Assembly: GCA_945919165.1 (NCBI GenBank)
Contig: CAMEIZ010000002.1
Location: forward strand, 1-47,802
DNA from: an uncultured Traorella sp.
Lineage (GTDB): Bacteria > Bacillota_I > Bacilli_A > Erysipelotrichales > Erysipelotrichaceae
DNA: 47,802 bases
Direction: 5' to 3'
Below, one piece after another: positions 19,491 through 27,836 of this stretch; positions within the stretch are counted from its first letter, which is position 1; each line of letters opens with the position of its first letter. The notes under the pieces were generated by a model. That model had not been told where the DNA came from, did not search any database, and was given only the letters and a program-made list of their open reading frames with translations. A program made the translations under genes and the position numbers.

Positions 19491-20939
19491 TATGATTTCC
19501 TTTCACTATGACGCTTATATTTTTGTAAAACAAGAACATAAATGAACCCAATAATTATCATCCAACTGCCACAAGCCAGCCAGGAATTTTGAACGATCAT
19601 GGATCCAATCCGACTCAAATTGGTACCATTTGGAAATATTTGATTCCATGATAAAAATCCTTTGGTATAGATCATGATAACAGGTGAAATAAAACTTCTT
19701 ATATATGTTAAAAACACCAGGCAAAATAAAGTCATCAGTAACCCATAAACACGATTTGACAAAATATATGACCAGGCACCGCTCAGAATAGCAACAGCAT
19801 TTGCTGCCATGATCAATAACAGGATTTGATTCAACAAAATTTCTTTATATGTATAAACACCTTCAAATAAATATGGAGCTGAATAAAAAGGAGCCAGATA
19901 TACACAGTCCAGATCCTGTATTGGTACAATCCATAAAACAGTCAGATATGCCATCAATATATAAAAAATCATCAATCCGCTTCCTATCAGAAGTGCAGTA
20001 ATCATCTTTGCTGTCATCAATTTTTTGATTCCCATTTTGCTGCAGAAAAGAATGTTTTCTGTCTCACATTCATGATCGATGGAAAATAATTTTGATGTTA
20101 AAACAAGAATCAGAATCAAAATTGAATAAAGAGATAAATTGGTTCCGGTAGAGAGATGATCCACTAATAAATTTGCTCCAATATTCGATCCAATATAATC
20201 AGGCGCATGAAGATACTTTTCATTAAGCCAGTCAATCATTTTCTGATCATGTTCTTTGATCCCATAAAGAAAGTATACCGGAACAAAACTTGTTTTTTCA
20301 TCAGCACCTATTAATTGATCTTCTTTATGATATAAAACATCCCATCGATATGCATCAGAAATTCCATCATGATCTGATCGATAGAATAAATCATTTAATA
20401 GATTGCGGCTTTTTTCTTTTTGATAAAAATTTTTGATTGTAAAGGTAGTATCATTGAGATCAAGTATACCTGTTCCATTTTTTATGGCTTGAATATACTG
20501 ATTTTCAATAACACACATTTGAGATCGGCATACAGGATTATTTTCTTTGGTTTTTTCATTAAGTGCTGTAATTTCATCTCTTGCCATACTGCCGTTTTGT
20601 CCTTGCCGGATCAGTTCTTGATAGTTGTCTCCATAAGTCAGTTTCATTGTTTCTTCATCAATTATGTCCAATTGATTATTTAAAATGATTTCTTGTTCGA
20701 GTTCTTTCATTTTTTTTATGTAATCATCATTTACACTTCCTCAATTGATCCATAGCTCTGTAGGTTTCTATAACTGATAGACTTTCATTATCAAAGGATG
20801 CATATTTCCGATTACCAATTCTCGAGAAGTTTTGAATATTGATCATGGTAAAACTGAAGATGAAAACAGCTATGGTAAACAGAATCAGAAACTTGTTTTT
20901 ATATATTTTTTTCAATTCAAATAAAACAAGTTGAATCAT
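19490..20939 (-). pseudogene. ABC-2-type permease paralog 3, split by a frameshift
   Basis: 20939-20727 gives MIQLVLFELKKIYKNKFLILF...YRAMDQLRKCK*; the +1 frame gives GSVNDDYIKKMKELEQEIILNNQLDIIDEETM..., continuing into the 406-aa ORF and aligning with paralogs 1 and 2. Confidence 0.8.
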
Positions 20940-21829
20940 ATATCTTCACCAAAATCCTGTAAAACTTCATCCTTGAAATGATATAAATATAAATCATCGA
21001 GTCCTGGCTCAGTTATGATACCATTTTCAATTGGTTCATCTGAAACAATTCTTAAGGTATATATGTTTTGATGCTTTTTTACATTAACAACAATTTTATT
21101 GATCATGTATTCTTCCGCCTGCTTTCGTTCGCAGCAGACTTCAAACACTTTGTTTTCCATTTTATTTAAAAGATTTTCCGGATCATCATAATAGAGAATC
21201 TTCCCTTTTTTCATCATGATGATTTTATCTGCGATCGATTCTACATCACTGACGATATGAGTCGAAAGCAATACAACAGATTCTTCTCCTAAGCGTGAAA
21301 TTAAGTTTCTTAACACAATTCTCTCTTTCGGATCAAGCCCTGCAGTGGGTTCATCCAGAATCAGAATTTTGGGTTCATTTAAGAGTGCTTGTGCAATGCC
21401 TACACGTCTTTGCATTCCACCCGATAGGCTTTTGATCTTAGCTTTTCTTTTTTCTTCTAAATTTAGCTTAAAAAGAAGTTCATCAATTTTTTTCATATAG
21501 AACTCTTTTTTCAGTCCTTTGACAACGCTCATATATTCCAAGAATTCTTGAATGGTAAAGCTTGGATAAAAGCCCAAGTGCTGAGGCATATAACCAAGAT
21601 TCATTACATAGCTGTCATACTGTGACAAAATATCCTTTCCATTCCAGCATACTTTTCCGCTTGTCGGAGGTAAAATTCCACAGATCATTTTCATCAAAGT
21701 AGTTTTCCCGCTTCCATTTGCTCCGATAAGACCAATCACCCCTTTTTCAAGTTTTAGATTTATGTGATCGACTGCCACGGTTTTTAAAAACTGTTTGGTC
21801 AGCTCATCAACGATTAATTCCATATACAT
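20936..21829 (-). CDS. ABC transporter ATP-binding protein
   Basis: GANGSGKTTLMKMI, SLSGGMQRRVGIAQALL, LILDEPTAGLDPKER, STHIVSD. Confidence 0.92.
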   Translation of the reverse strand: MYMELIVDELTKQFLKTVAVDHINLKLEKGVIGLIGANGSGKTTLMKMICGILPPTSGKVCWNGKDILSQYDSYVMNLGYMPQHLGFYPSFTIQEFLEYMSVVKGLKKEFYMKKIDELLFKLNLEEKRKAKIKSLSGGMQRRVGIAQALLNEPKILILDEPTAGLDPKERIVLRNLISRLGEESVVLLSTHIVSDVESIADKIIMMKKGKILYYDDPENLLNKMENKVFEVCCERKQAEEYMINKIVVNVKKHQNIYTLRIVSDEPIENGIITEPGLDDLYLYHFKDEVLQDFGEDI

Positions 21830-22526
21830 TTTCCTTTCTGTTTGAAATCTGATTTAGATGAATATATATTCCTAAACAATAAATACCAAATGATACAGCT
21901 AATAAGAATACGATCATTTTATTACTGATTGAAAGCATCATCACTTTTTGATTCACTTCAAAAGCAATTACGGCATAAATGCTTATATAGGCAATGATTA
22001 TGCTCAATTTATTGCTTACTTGGTCAACAACGATCAAAGTAACGGCGCTTATGAGATACATGGGTATAAGTGAACAAAAAAGTGACACCATAAAATCAAA
22101 ATGATGAAAAGATGATAAGATAAGATTAAAAAGAAGTGTACTGATCAGAGCCATTAATAGATAAATATTTGATTTATAAACAAAAATCTTTGCGGGATTC
22201 AGTTTTGCACACATCAATAATTCTTCCATACCCATCATACTGGAACGCAAATCATCATACAAAACAATCGTCCCTATCAGGGCTGCATTCATTGTACACA
22301 TCGCATATCCACCCTCTATCGCAAATGAAAGCAGGCACAAAATACACGAGCAAGTTAAACTTATTATCATATATTTCATGCTTTCTTTCTTAAAGAAACT
22401 CCACCAGATACAAGCAGAGCTTTCTTCATATTTCGTCTGTCTGTTTTTCAGTTTCAATTTAGATAATTCAATAGTTTGTTTCATATGATCTTCATCAATT
22501 TCCAACTTCTTATACTTTTCTTTCAT
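21807..22526 (-). CDS. Membrane protein, candidate anti-sigma/regulatory subunit
   Basis: About 50-aa charged N-terminus followed by hydrophobic helices; overlaps the sigma gene by 17 nt. Confidence 0.55.
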   Translation of the reverse strand: MKEKYKKLEIDEDHMKQTIELSKLKLKNRQTKYEESSACIWWSFFKKESMKYMIISLTCSCILCLLSFAIEGGYAMCTMNAALIGTIVLYDDLRSSMMGMEELLMCAKLNPAKIFVYKSNIYLLMALISTLLFNLILSSFHHFDFMVSLFCSLIPMYLISAVTLIVVDQVSNKLSIIIAYISIYAVIAFEVNQKVMMLSISNKMIVFLLAVSFGIYCLGIYIHLNQISNRKENVYGINR

Positions 22527-23058
22527 CCAGTTCGCCTCCCTTCATAAGTTCCTCCAGTTTCATCAATGCCTGTCGATGCCGTGATTTAGCTGTTGACTGC
22601 GGAATTTTTAATATATCAGCAATATCTTTGAATTTTAGTTCATGATAATATCGTAATAGAATGATTTCTCTTGATAGTGGTGATAATTGTTTGACATAGG
22701 TCATCATGATTTCTTGCTTTGTTTTTTTCATGACAATTTCATGTGGGTTCTCATTACAGATCATTCTGGATTCATCCAGTTCCCTGTCATCCAAATATTT
22801 CAAGCTTTTATAATAATTGTTGGCCAGATTGATTCCAATACGAAATAAGTAATTCCTCAGTTTATCTTCTTCATGATAGGAATCAATATTTTCGACAAAT
22901 TTAATGAATACTTCCTGCGTGATATCTTTTGCTTTATCGCTTTGGTTCATTTTTTGGTATAAAAAAGCATACACCTGAGGATACATTTCTGTAATGATCG
23001 TTTCAAGTGCTTCTTCATTGCCGTTTTTAATCTGTAAAATAAGTTTTTTGGTATTCAT
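22510..23058 (-). CDS. ECF-type RNA polymerase sigma factor
   Basis: sigma2 region AKDITQEVFIKFVENIDSYHEEDKLRNYLFRIGINLANNYYK; sigma4 region LSPLSREIILLRYYHELKFKDIADILKIPQSTAKSRHRQALMKL. Confidence 0.93.
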   Translation of the reverse strand: MNTKKLILQIKNGNEEALETIITEMYPQVYAFLYQKMNQSDKAKDITQEVFIKFVENIDSYHEEDKLRNYLFRIGINLANNYYKSLKYLDDRELDESRMICNENPHEIVMKKTKQEIMMTYVKQLSPLSREIILLRYYHELKFKDIADILKIPQSTAKSRHRQALMKLEELMKGGELDERKV

Positions 23059-23110
23059 GTTCCTCCTACCTATATAACAATTCTAACATGAAAAAAGTTT
23101 GAAAAAGATT

Positions 23111-23176
23111 AAAAAAACCACATGAATTTCATGTGTACTTGTTTTGCCTGCTTAAAACAAAGCCCTGCATGTGGTT
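23111..23176 (-). promoter_or_regulatory. Putative leader attenuator upstream of the ECF sigma operon
   Basis: Minus strand: terminator CACATGAA-A-TTCATGTG-GTTTTTTT (23135-23111); competing arm AACCACATG (23176-23168) pairs with CATGTGGTT (23124-23116); inner stem around TTGTTTT/AAAACAA. Confidence 0.6.
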
Positions 23177-23359
23177 GTTGCCTTTAAAACTTCTTTTCAA
23201 TCATTCTCCGTTAGAACAATCAATCTGCACCATAAGTATGAATAGTTGTTAATTTATAAAGAAAAACCTCTTTCCAATTTGCTTGTTTTTTATTGTCATT
23301 TCGTATCACTTTACATCAGAATAATTCCTTGTTAAGATAGAATTATCAGGAGGGATCTT

Positions 23360-24088
23360 ATGAAAACAGCTGCTTTTTTTGATATTGACGGAACATTGTA
23401 TCGGGAAGGATTGATTACGGAGGTATTTAAAAAATTTGTAACTTATGAATTGGTCGATGAACGTCTTTGGCATGATGAAGTGAAACCCTCATTTATGAAA
23501 TATGATCGCCGTCAGGGAGAATATGATGATTATTTGATCAAAATGGTGGATATCTATCGCCAGACTCTGATCGGACTTTCTAATGAACATGTGCTGCACA
23601 TTGCGGATAAAGTGATCCAGCAAAAAGGTGAACGTGTTTATACCTTTACACGAAATGCAATCTTACATCATCAAAAACAGCAACATCTCGTCATCGCTAT
23701 CTCCGGCTCTCCGCTGGAATTAGTGGAAGCCATGGCCAGCAAATACCGCTTTGATGACTGTCGAGGTACAATCTACATGACAGATCAGCATGGCATATAT
23801 ACCGGTGAAGTTATTCCGATGTGGGATCGTGACAGCAAGAAAAAAGCCATTCTTGAACTGGCTTTAGATTATGACATCAATTTAGATGAAAGCTATGCCT
23901 ATGGAGATACTACCGGTGATTTTACCATGTTCGAGCTGGTAGGACATCCTTTTGCCATCAATCCTACCCGAGAATTGTTGGACAAAATCATAGCGTGTGA
24001 AAAGGTCAAGAAAAAAATCACGCTGATCGTAGAACGCAAAAATGTGATTTATCGCATGAATCCGGAGAATATGATGCTTGTTGAGTAA
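23360..24088 (+). CDS. HAD-superfamily (SerB-like, HAD-IB) hydrolase
   Basis: FFDIDGTLYREGLI, AISGSPLELVEAMASKY, YAYGDTTGDFTMFELVGHPFAINP. Confidence 0.9.
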   Translation: MKTAAFFDIDGTLYREGLITEVFKKFVTYELVDERLWHDEVKPSFMKYDRRQGEYDDYLIKMVDIYRQTLIGLSNEHVLHIADKVIQQKGERVYTFTRNAILHHQKQQHLVIAISGSPLELVEAMASKYRFDDCRGTIYMTDQHGIYTGEVIPMWDRDSKKKAILELALDYDINLDESYAYGDTTGDFTMFELVGHPFAINPTRELLDKIIACEKVKKKITLIVERKNVIYRMNPENMMLVE

Positions 24089-24162
24089 AAAATCCTTCTT
24101 AAACTTTCTGTATAATGTCTTCTCTGACTCCCTGAATAGTTTGATTCCTTTCCTTTACAAAA

Positions 24163-24180
24163 TCCCGCTTCACAGCGGGA
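24163..24180 (-). terminator. Terminator of the pheA/aminotransferase unit
   Basis: TCCCGC-TTCACA-GCGGGA with a T-run on the minus strand. Confidence 0.7.
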
Positions 24181-24196
24181 ACTTACTTTTTATAAT

Positions 24197-25432
24197 CTAG
24201 GAAACTTCATCCAAGATCTTTTTCATTTTGGAAGCCAATCCTTTGGTTTTTTCAACGCTGAGCGAGCATACTGCCACACGAATTCCAAAATTGACCTGAA
24301 CTGTAAAAATATTGTTTTCCATTAAAGCGGCATGATATTTTTCTTTCAGTTTGTTGTCTTTTATTTTAATTGTGATAAAAAATCCTTCCTTATATGGATA
24401 AACCGGTAAATCACAATCTTCTGCTTCTTTTAGAAAGATAGCACTTCTTGCTTCTAATAGATCGATATATTTTGCTTTTTCAAGAAGAAATTCTTCATAA
24501 TAGTCTTTGACAATATGAACAAAGTTGATCATGGCTGAGTTATTAACATTACTCCAGATCGCTCTGGCACTCTTTTCAAAAACAATTTCTGCCTGACGAA
24601 CACTCTCTTCAGATTGAGCACAAATCACTGCTGCACCGCATCTTAAGCCATAACTGGTAAGTGTTTTAGAGCAGCTCATGGCGATGACCACCATAACATT
24701 TTCGCTCATTCTTTCAAATTCTTTCATGTAATCTCGAGAATGATCCAAATCATAAGAATAATCAATATAAGCAATATCATTTAAGATGATACATGGTGTA
24801 ACTGCTGATACTTCATTTAAAAAATCCACTACTTCGCGCCACTCATATCGACTCATGGAATAGCCAGTAGGATTATGACATGGGTCATTGATCACAACAA
24901 CAATGCGATTCTGTTTTCCCTTAAGCTCATTTACCTTTTCCTTGAAAGAGGTCATATTGAAATGATTTTCTTCAAACATTTCATAACAGCTTGCCTTGAG
25001 TTGTTTGTCTTTTGCCATCAACGAATAACTGCCCCATGCGATATCTGGAAGAATCACACTTTCACCTGTTTCTAAAAATTCACTCATCACTAAAGAAACT
25101 GCTCCAGTACCTCCAGGAGTTGCGATTACACTGCTTTTTAGTTTTTTAGTTACTTTACCGATCGTCCAGTATTCCACTAATCGACGATAATCCGGATTTC
25201 CTGTAAAGCTGGCTGCATATGCTGCTTTATTTTCACTTGGTATCTTATTCAGACTGTCAAAAACGGTTTTAAATGCAACGATTTTACCATGTTCATCATA
25301 TAAAGAACCAATTGTCGCATCCACTACATTTTCTTCGCCATATTCTTCTTTTGCTTTTTTTGCTTTTGAAACTATCGCAAATACTGTATCAACAATTGGT
25401 TTCTTGTCAGCACTTTCTTTAATAAAGTTCAT
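24197..25432 (-). CDS. Class I/II PLP aminotransferase, probably aromatic amino acid
   Basis: NDPCHNPTGYSMS, SCSKTLTSYGLRCGAAV; clustered with pheA. Confidence 0.88.
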   Translation of the reverse strand: MNFIKESADKKPIVDTVFAIVSKAKKAKEEYGEENVVDATIGSLYDEHGKIVAFKTVFDSLNKIPSENKAAYAASFTGNPDYRRLVEYWTIGKVTKKLKSSVIATPGGTGAVSLVMSEFLETGESVILPDIAWGSYSLMAKDKQLKASCYEMFEENHFNMTSFKEKVNELKGKQNRIVVVINDPCHNPTGYSMSRYEWREVVDFLNEVSAVTPCIILNDIAYIDYSYDLDHSRDYMKEFERMSENVMVVIAMSCSKTLTSYGLRCGAAVICAQSEESVRQAEIVFEKSARAIWSNVNNSAMINFVHIVKDYYEEFLLEKAKYIDLLEARSAIFLKEAEDCDLPVYPYKEGFFITIKIKDNKLKEKYHAALMENNIFTVQVNFGIRVAVCSLSVEKTKGLASKMKKILDEVS

Positions 25433-25434
25433 CT

Positions 25435-26505
25435 TTATTCCTCCTCAATACATCCAATGATTTTCAACTGTTCACAATGGGCTTCACATTGATTCAAACA
25501 ATTCTGGATATTTTCATCCTGAATGTTTCCTTCTATTTCAACATAGAAGAAATACTTCCATGATTTATCTTTACATGCTCTTGATATGATACTGGTCATA
25601 TTCAGCTTATAATCGGCAATAATCTGCATGATCTTCGCTAAAGCTCCTGATTCATGATTCAGCGTAAACATTAACATAATCAAATTGCTTTTTTTAGGCA
25701 ACTCATTTTCAATGACAATAAAACGTGTAACATTGTCACTTTGCGAATTGATATTTTCTAAAAATATTTCCAATCCATATTCCTCAGCACTCTCTTTTGC
25801 GGCAATAGCTGCTAAGCTTTTATTTTGGCATTCACTGACGTAACGGGCAGCCAAAGCTGTATTGGCATATGAAATCAGTTCAAAAGGAAATGCTTTTAGT
25901 GAATCGGCACACTGTTCAAGTGCCTCCTCTTTCGAATAAACTTTTTTGATTTCAGAGAGTGAGCTTCCCTTAATACCCATTAAATTCTGATCTACTTTCA
26001 GATCATAAAATGATGTAATTTTCACATCATATTTATACAACAGATCTAATACTTCACCAATCTCACCCGTTGTAGAGTTTTCAAATGGCAAAACACCTTT
26101 TTCGATCTCATGATTCATAAGAGCAAGTACCACATCTTCGAAACGCTCAAAGCTTTTCTGCTTTCCGCTTGGAAACAGGCGAGATGTTGCGATCTGTCCA
26201 AAAGCTCCCTGAATTCCCTGATAGCCATAGGTTCCTTGATTCAAAATAGCATTTTGATATTCTTTGGAAATGCTCATCATCTGAATCATCATTTCTTTAA
26301 AATAAGGTTTTAATTTTTCATCCTGTATGAGAGAAAGATTTCTTTCAAGTACTTCTTTTTCTCTTTCAGCATCAAAGACTTTCATATTATTTTCTATTTT
26401 ATAGGCAATGACATCTTCAACTGCTTTCATTCTTTCTTCAAACTGGGCAGCAATGATTTTATCACTTTGGTTGATTTTATTTCTGGCATAATCTAATTTA
26501 TTCAT
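25435..26505 (-). CDS. pheA: Bifunctional chorismate mutase / prephenate dehydratase with ACT domain
   Basis: N-terminal AroQ-class mutase, GYQGIQGAFGQIATSRLFP...GVLPFENSTTGEIGEVLDLL, NVTRFIVIE, ACT domain LMFTLNHESGALAKIMQIIADYKLNMTSIISR. Confidence 0.93.
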   Translation of the reverse strand: MNKLDYARNKINQSDKIIAAQFEERMKAVEDVIAYKIENNMKVFDAEREKEVLERNLSLIQDEKLKPYFKEMMIQMMSISKEYQNAILNQGTYGYQGIQGAFGQIATSRLFPSGKQKSFERFEDVVLALMNHEIEKGVLPFENSTTGEIGEVLDLLYKYDVKITSFYDLKVDQNLMGIKGSSLSEIKKVYSKEEALEQCADSLKAFPFELISYANTALAARYVSECQNKSLAAIAAKESAEEYGLEIFLENINSQSDNVTRFIVIENELPKKSNLIMLMFTLNHESGALAKIMQIIADYKLNMTSIISRACKDKSWKYFFYVEIEGNIQDENIQNCLNQCEAHCEQLKIIGCIEEE

Positions 26506-26584
26506 ATAATACCTCGTTGTTAACCATTATAACACGTTTTAGCTTGTTTTTTTCAATTATCCAAAATTATCTTGAAAGGAATAG

Positions 26585-26674
26585 ATGTTAATGAAAATGT
26601 TTTCAATTATTTTCAATAATTCTTTCAATAATATCTTGATTTTATTCATAAAAACGAGTAAACTAAAACCATGA
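26585..26674 (+). CDS. Putative short upstream ORF (29 aa)
   Basis: GAAAGGA SD then ATG 26585: MLMKMFSIIFNNSFNNILILFIKTSKLKP*; its TGA overlaps the leader-peptide ATG (ATGA). Confidence 0.3.
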   Translation: MLMKMFSIIFNNSFNNILILFIKTSKLKP

Positions 26675-26715
26675 ATATGAAAGCAAACGCATCTTACTTT
26701 TACTTTTATCGTTAA
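26671..26715 (+). CDS. Aromatic attenuation leader peptide MNMKANASYFYFYR
   Basis: ATG AAT ATG AAA GCA AAC GCA TCT TAC TTT TAC TTT TAT CGT TAA; five consecutive Tyr/Phe codons just ahead of stem-loops, a terminator and aroB. Confidence 0.75.
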   Translation: MNMKANASYFYFYR

Positions 26716-26762
26716 GCCCCTAAACAGCCAAGAATTCTTTGGTCATTTTGTTTATGTGGGGC
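26716..26762 (+). promoter_or_regulatory. Large stem-loop in the aro leader (candidate pause/competing structure)
   Basis: GCCCCTAAACA (26716-26726) pairs with TGTTTA(TGT)GGGGC (26749-26762). Confidence 0.65.
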
Positions 26763-26767
26763 ATTCG

Positions 26768-26791
26768 GCATCAGTTGAAGATGCTTTTTTT
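26768..26791 (+). terminator. Attenuator terminator upstream of aroB
   Basis: GCATC-AGTTGAA-GATGC-TTTTTTT, ending 17 nt before the aroB ATG. Confidence 0.75.
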
Positions 26792-26807
26792 ATTATCGGA
26801 GGAGCAT

Positions 26808-27836
26808 ATGGAATTTACAGTACAACTTAAGGATGCATCCAGTCATGTCATTATTGAAAAAGGCAGTCATCTTCATTTAAAGGATTTCTGTCAACTGGAT
26901 GGTAAAATCATGGTGATCAGTGATGATTTTATCCCAAAACAGCTCAAAGATGAAGTGATGGCTCAGCTTGAGCATGCCGTTTTGGTGGAAGTGGCTCAAG
27001 GAGAGGTTTCTAAAAGTTTTGATACATATCAAATGTTATTGAAAAAACTTTTACAGCTTGAGTTTTCTAGAAAAGATATCATCATTGCTCTTGGTGGGGG
27101 TGTCATTGGTGATTTGAGTGGTTTTGTCGCTGCTACTTACAAACGAGGATGCCGTTTCATTTCCATTCCCACCACTACTCTTTCTCAAATTGACTCAAGT
27201 ATTGGCGGGAAGGTTGCCATTAACTTAGACGGTGTTAAAAACTGCATCGGTACCTTCTATCATCCTGAAACAGTCATCGTGGATATTGATACCTTAAAAA
27301 CATTGCCTGAACGTCATTTCTATAATGGACTTGTAGAAGCTTTAAAAGCTGGATGTATACAAGATACAGCTTTATTTGAACTATTTAAAGAACATGCAGA
27401 TGAATTAAATGTTGATAGCCGTTTTCTTCAAGAAATTATTGAACGTTCCCTGATCATCAAGAAAAACGTTGTAGAAAAAGATGAAAAGGAACAAAATCTA
27501 CGAAAAATACTGAATTTTGGTCATACGATAGGTCATGCGATTGAAAGCTTATATCATCTTCATGATTATTATCATGGAGAATGTGTCGCCAATGGTATGA
27601 TCATGATTGAAGAAAATGAACAGATTCGTCATGATTTGATTGAAATCTTAACAAAGATGAAGATTCCTCTAATCCGAGATCTCGATGTTGATGCTTGTAT
27701 GAATTTCATCAAAAATGATAAGAAAGCCAGCCAGGGTTTCATAGATATCGTAAAGGTTAATAAAATCTCTCAGGCAGAGCTTGAAAAAATAAGAATTAAT
27801 GATTTGAGAAAATATTTTCAAGGAGGTCAGCAATGA
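26808..27836 (+). CDS. aroB: 3-dehydroquinate synthase
   Basis: MEFTVQLKDASSHVI...IIALGGGVIGDLSGFVAATYKRGCRFISIPTTTLSQIDSSIGGKVAIN; ATG 26808 preceded by CGGAGGAG. Confidence 0.95.
   Translation: MEFTVQLKDASSHVIIEKGSHLHLKDFCQLDGKIMVISDDFIPKQLKDEVMAQLEHAVLVEVAQGEVSKSFDTYQMLLKKLLQLEFSRKDIIIALGGGVIGDLSGFVAATYKRGCRFISIPTTTLSQIDSSIGGKVAINLDGVKNCIGTFYHPETVIVDIDTLKTLPERHFYNGLVEALKAGCIQDTALFELFKEHADELNVDSRFLQEIIERSLIIKKNVVEKDEKEQNLRKILNFGHTIGHAIESLYHLHDYYHGECVANGMIMIEENEQIRHDLIEILTKMKIPLIRDLDVDACMNFIKNDKKASQGFIDIVKVNKISQAELEKIRINDLRKYFQGGQQ

Noticed and set aside
20727-20760. Programmed frameshifting in permease 3
   Set aside because: No slippery heptamer at the shift point (TTGAGGAAGTGTAAATGA); mutation or sequence error is simpler.
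26739-26807. Extended N-terminus of aroB in the ORF track (MVILFMWGIRHQLKMLFLL...)
   Set aside because: This segment is the attenuator stem-loop/terminator; ATG 26808 has a proper SD and begins the conserved protein.
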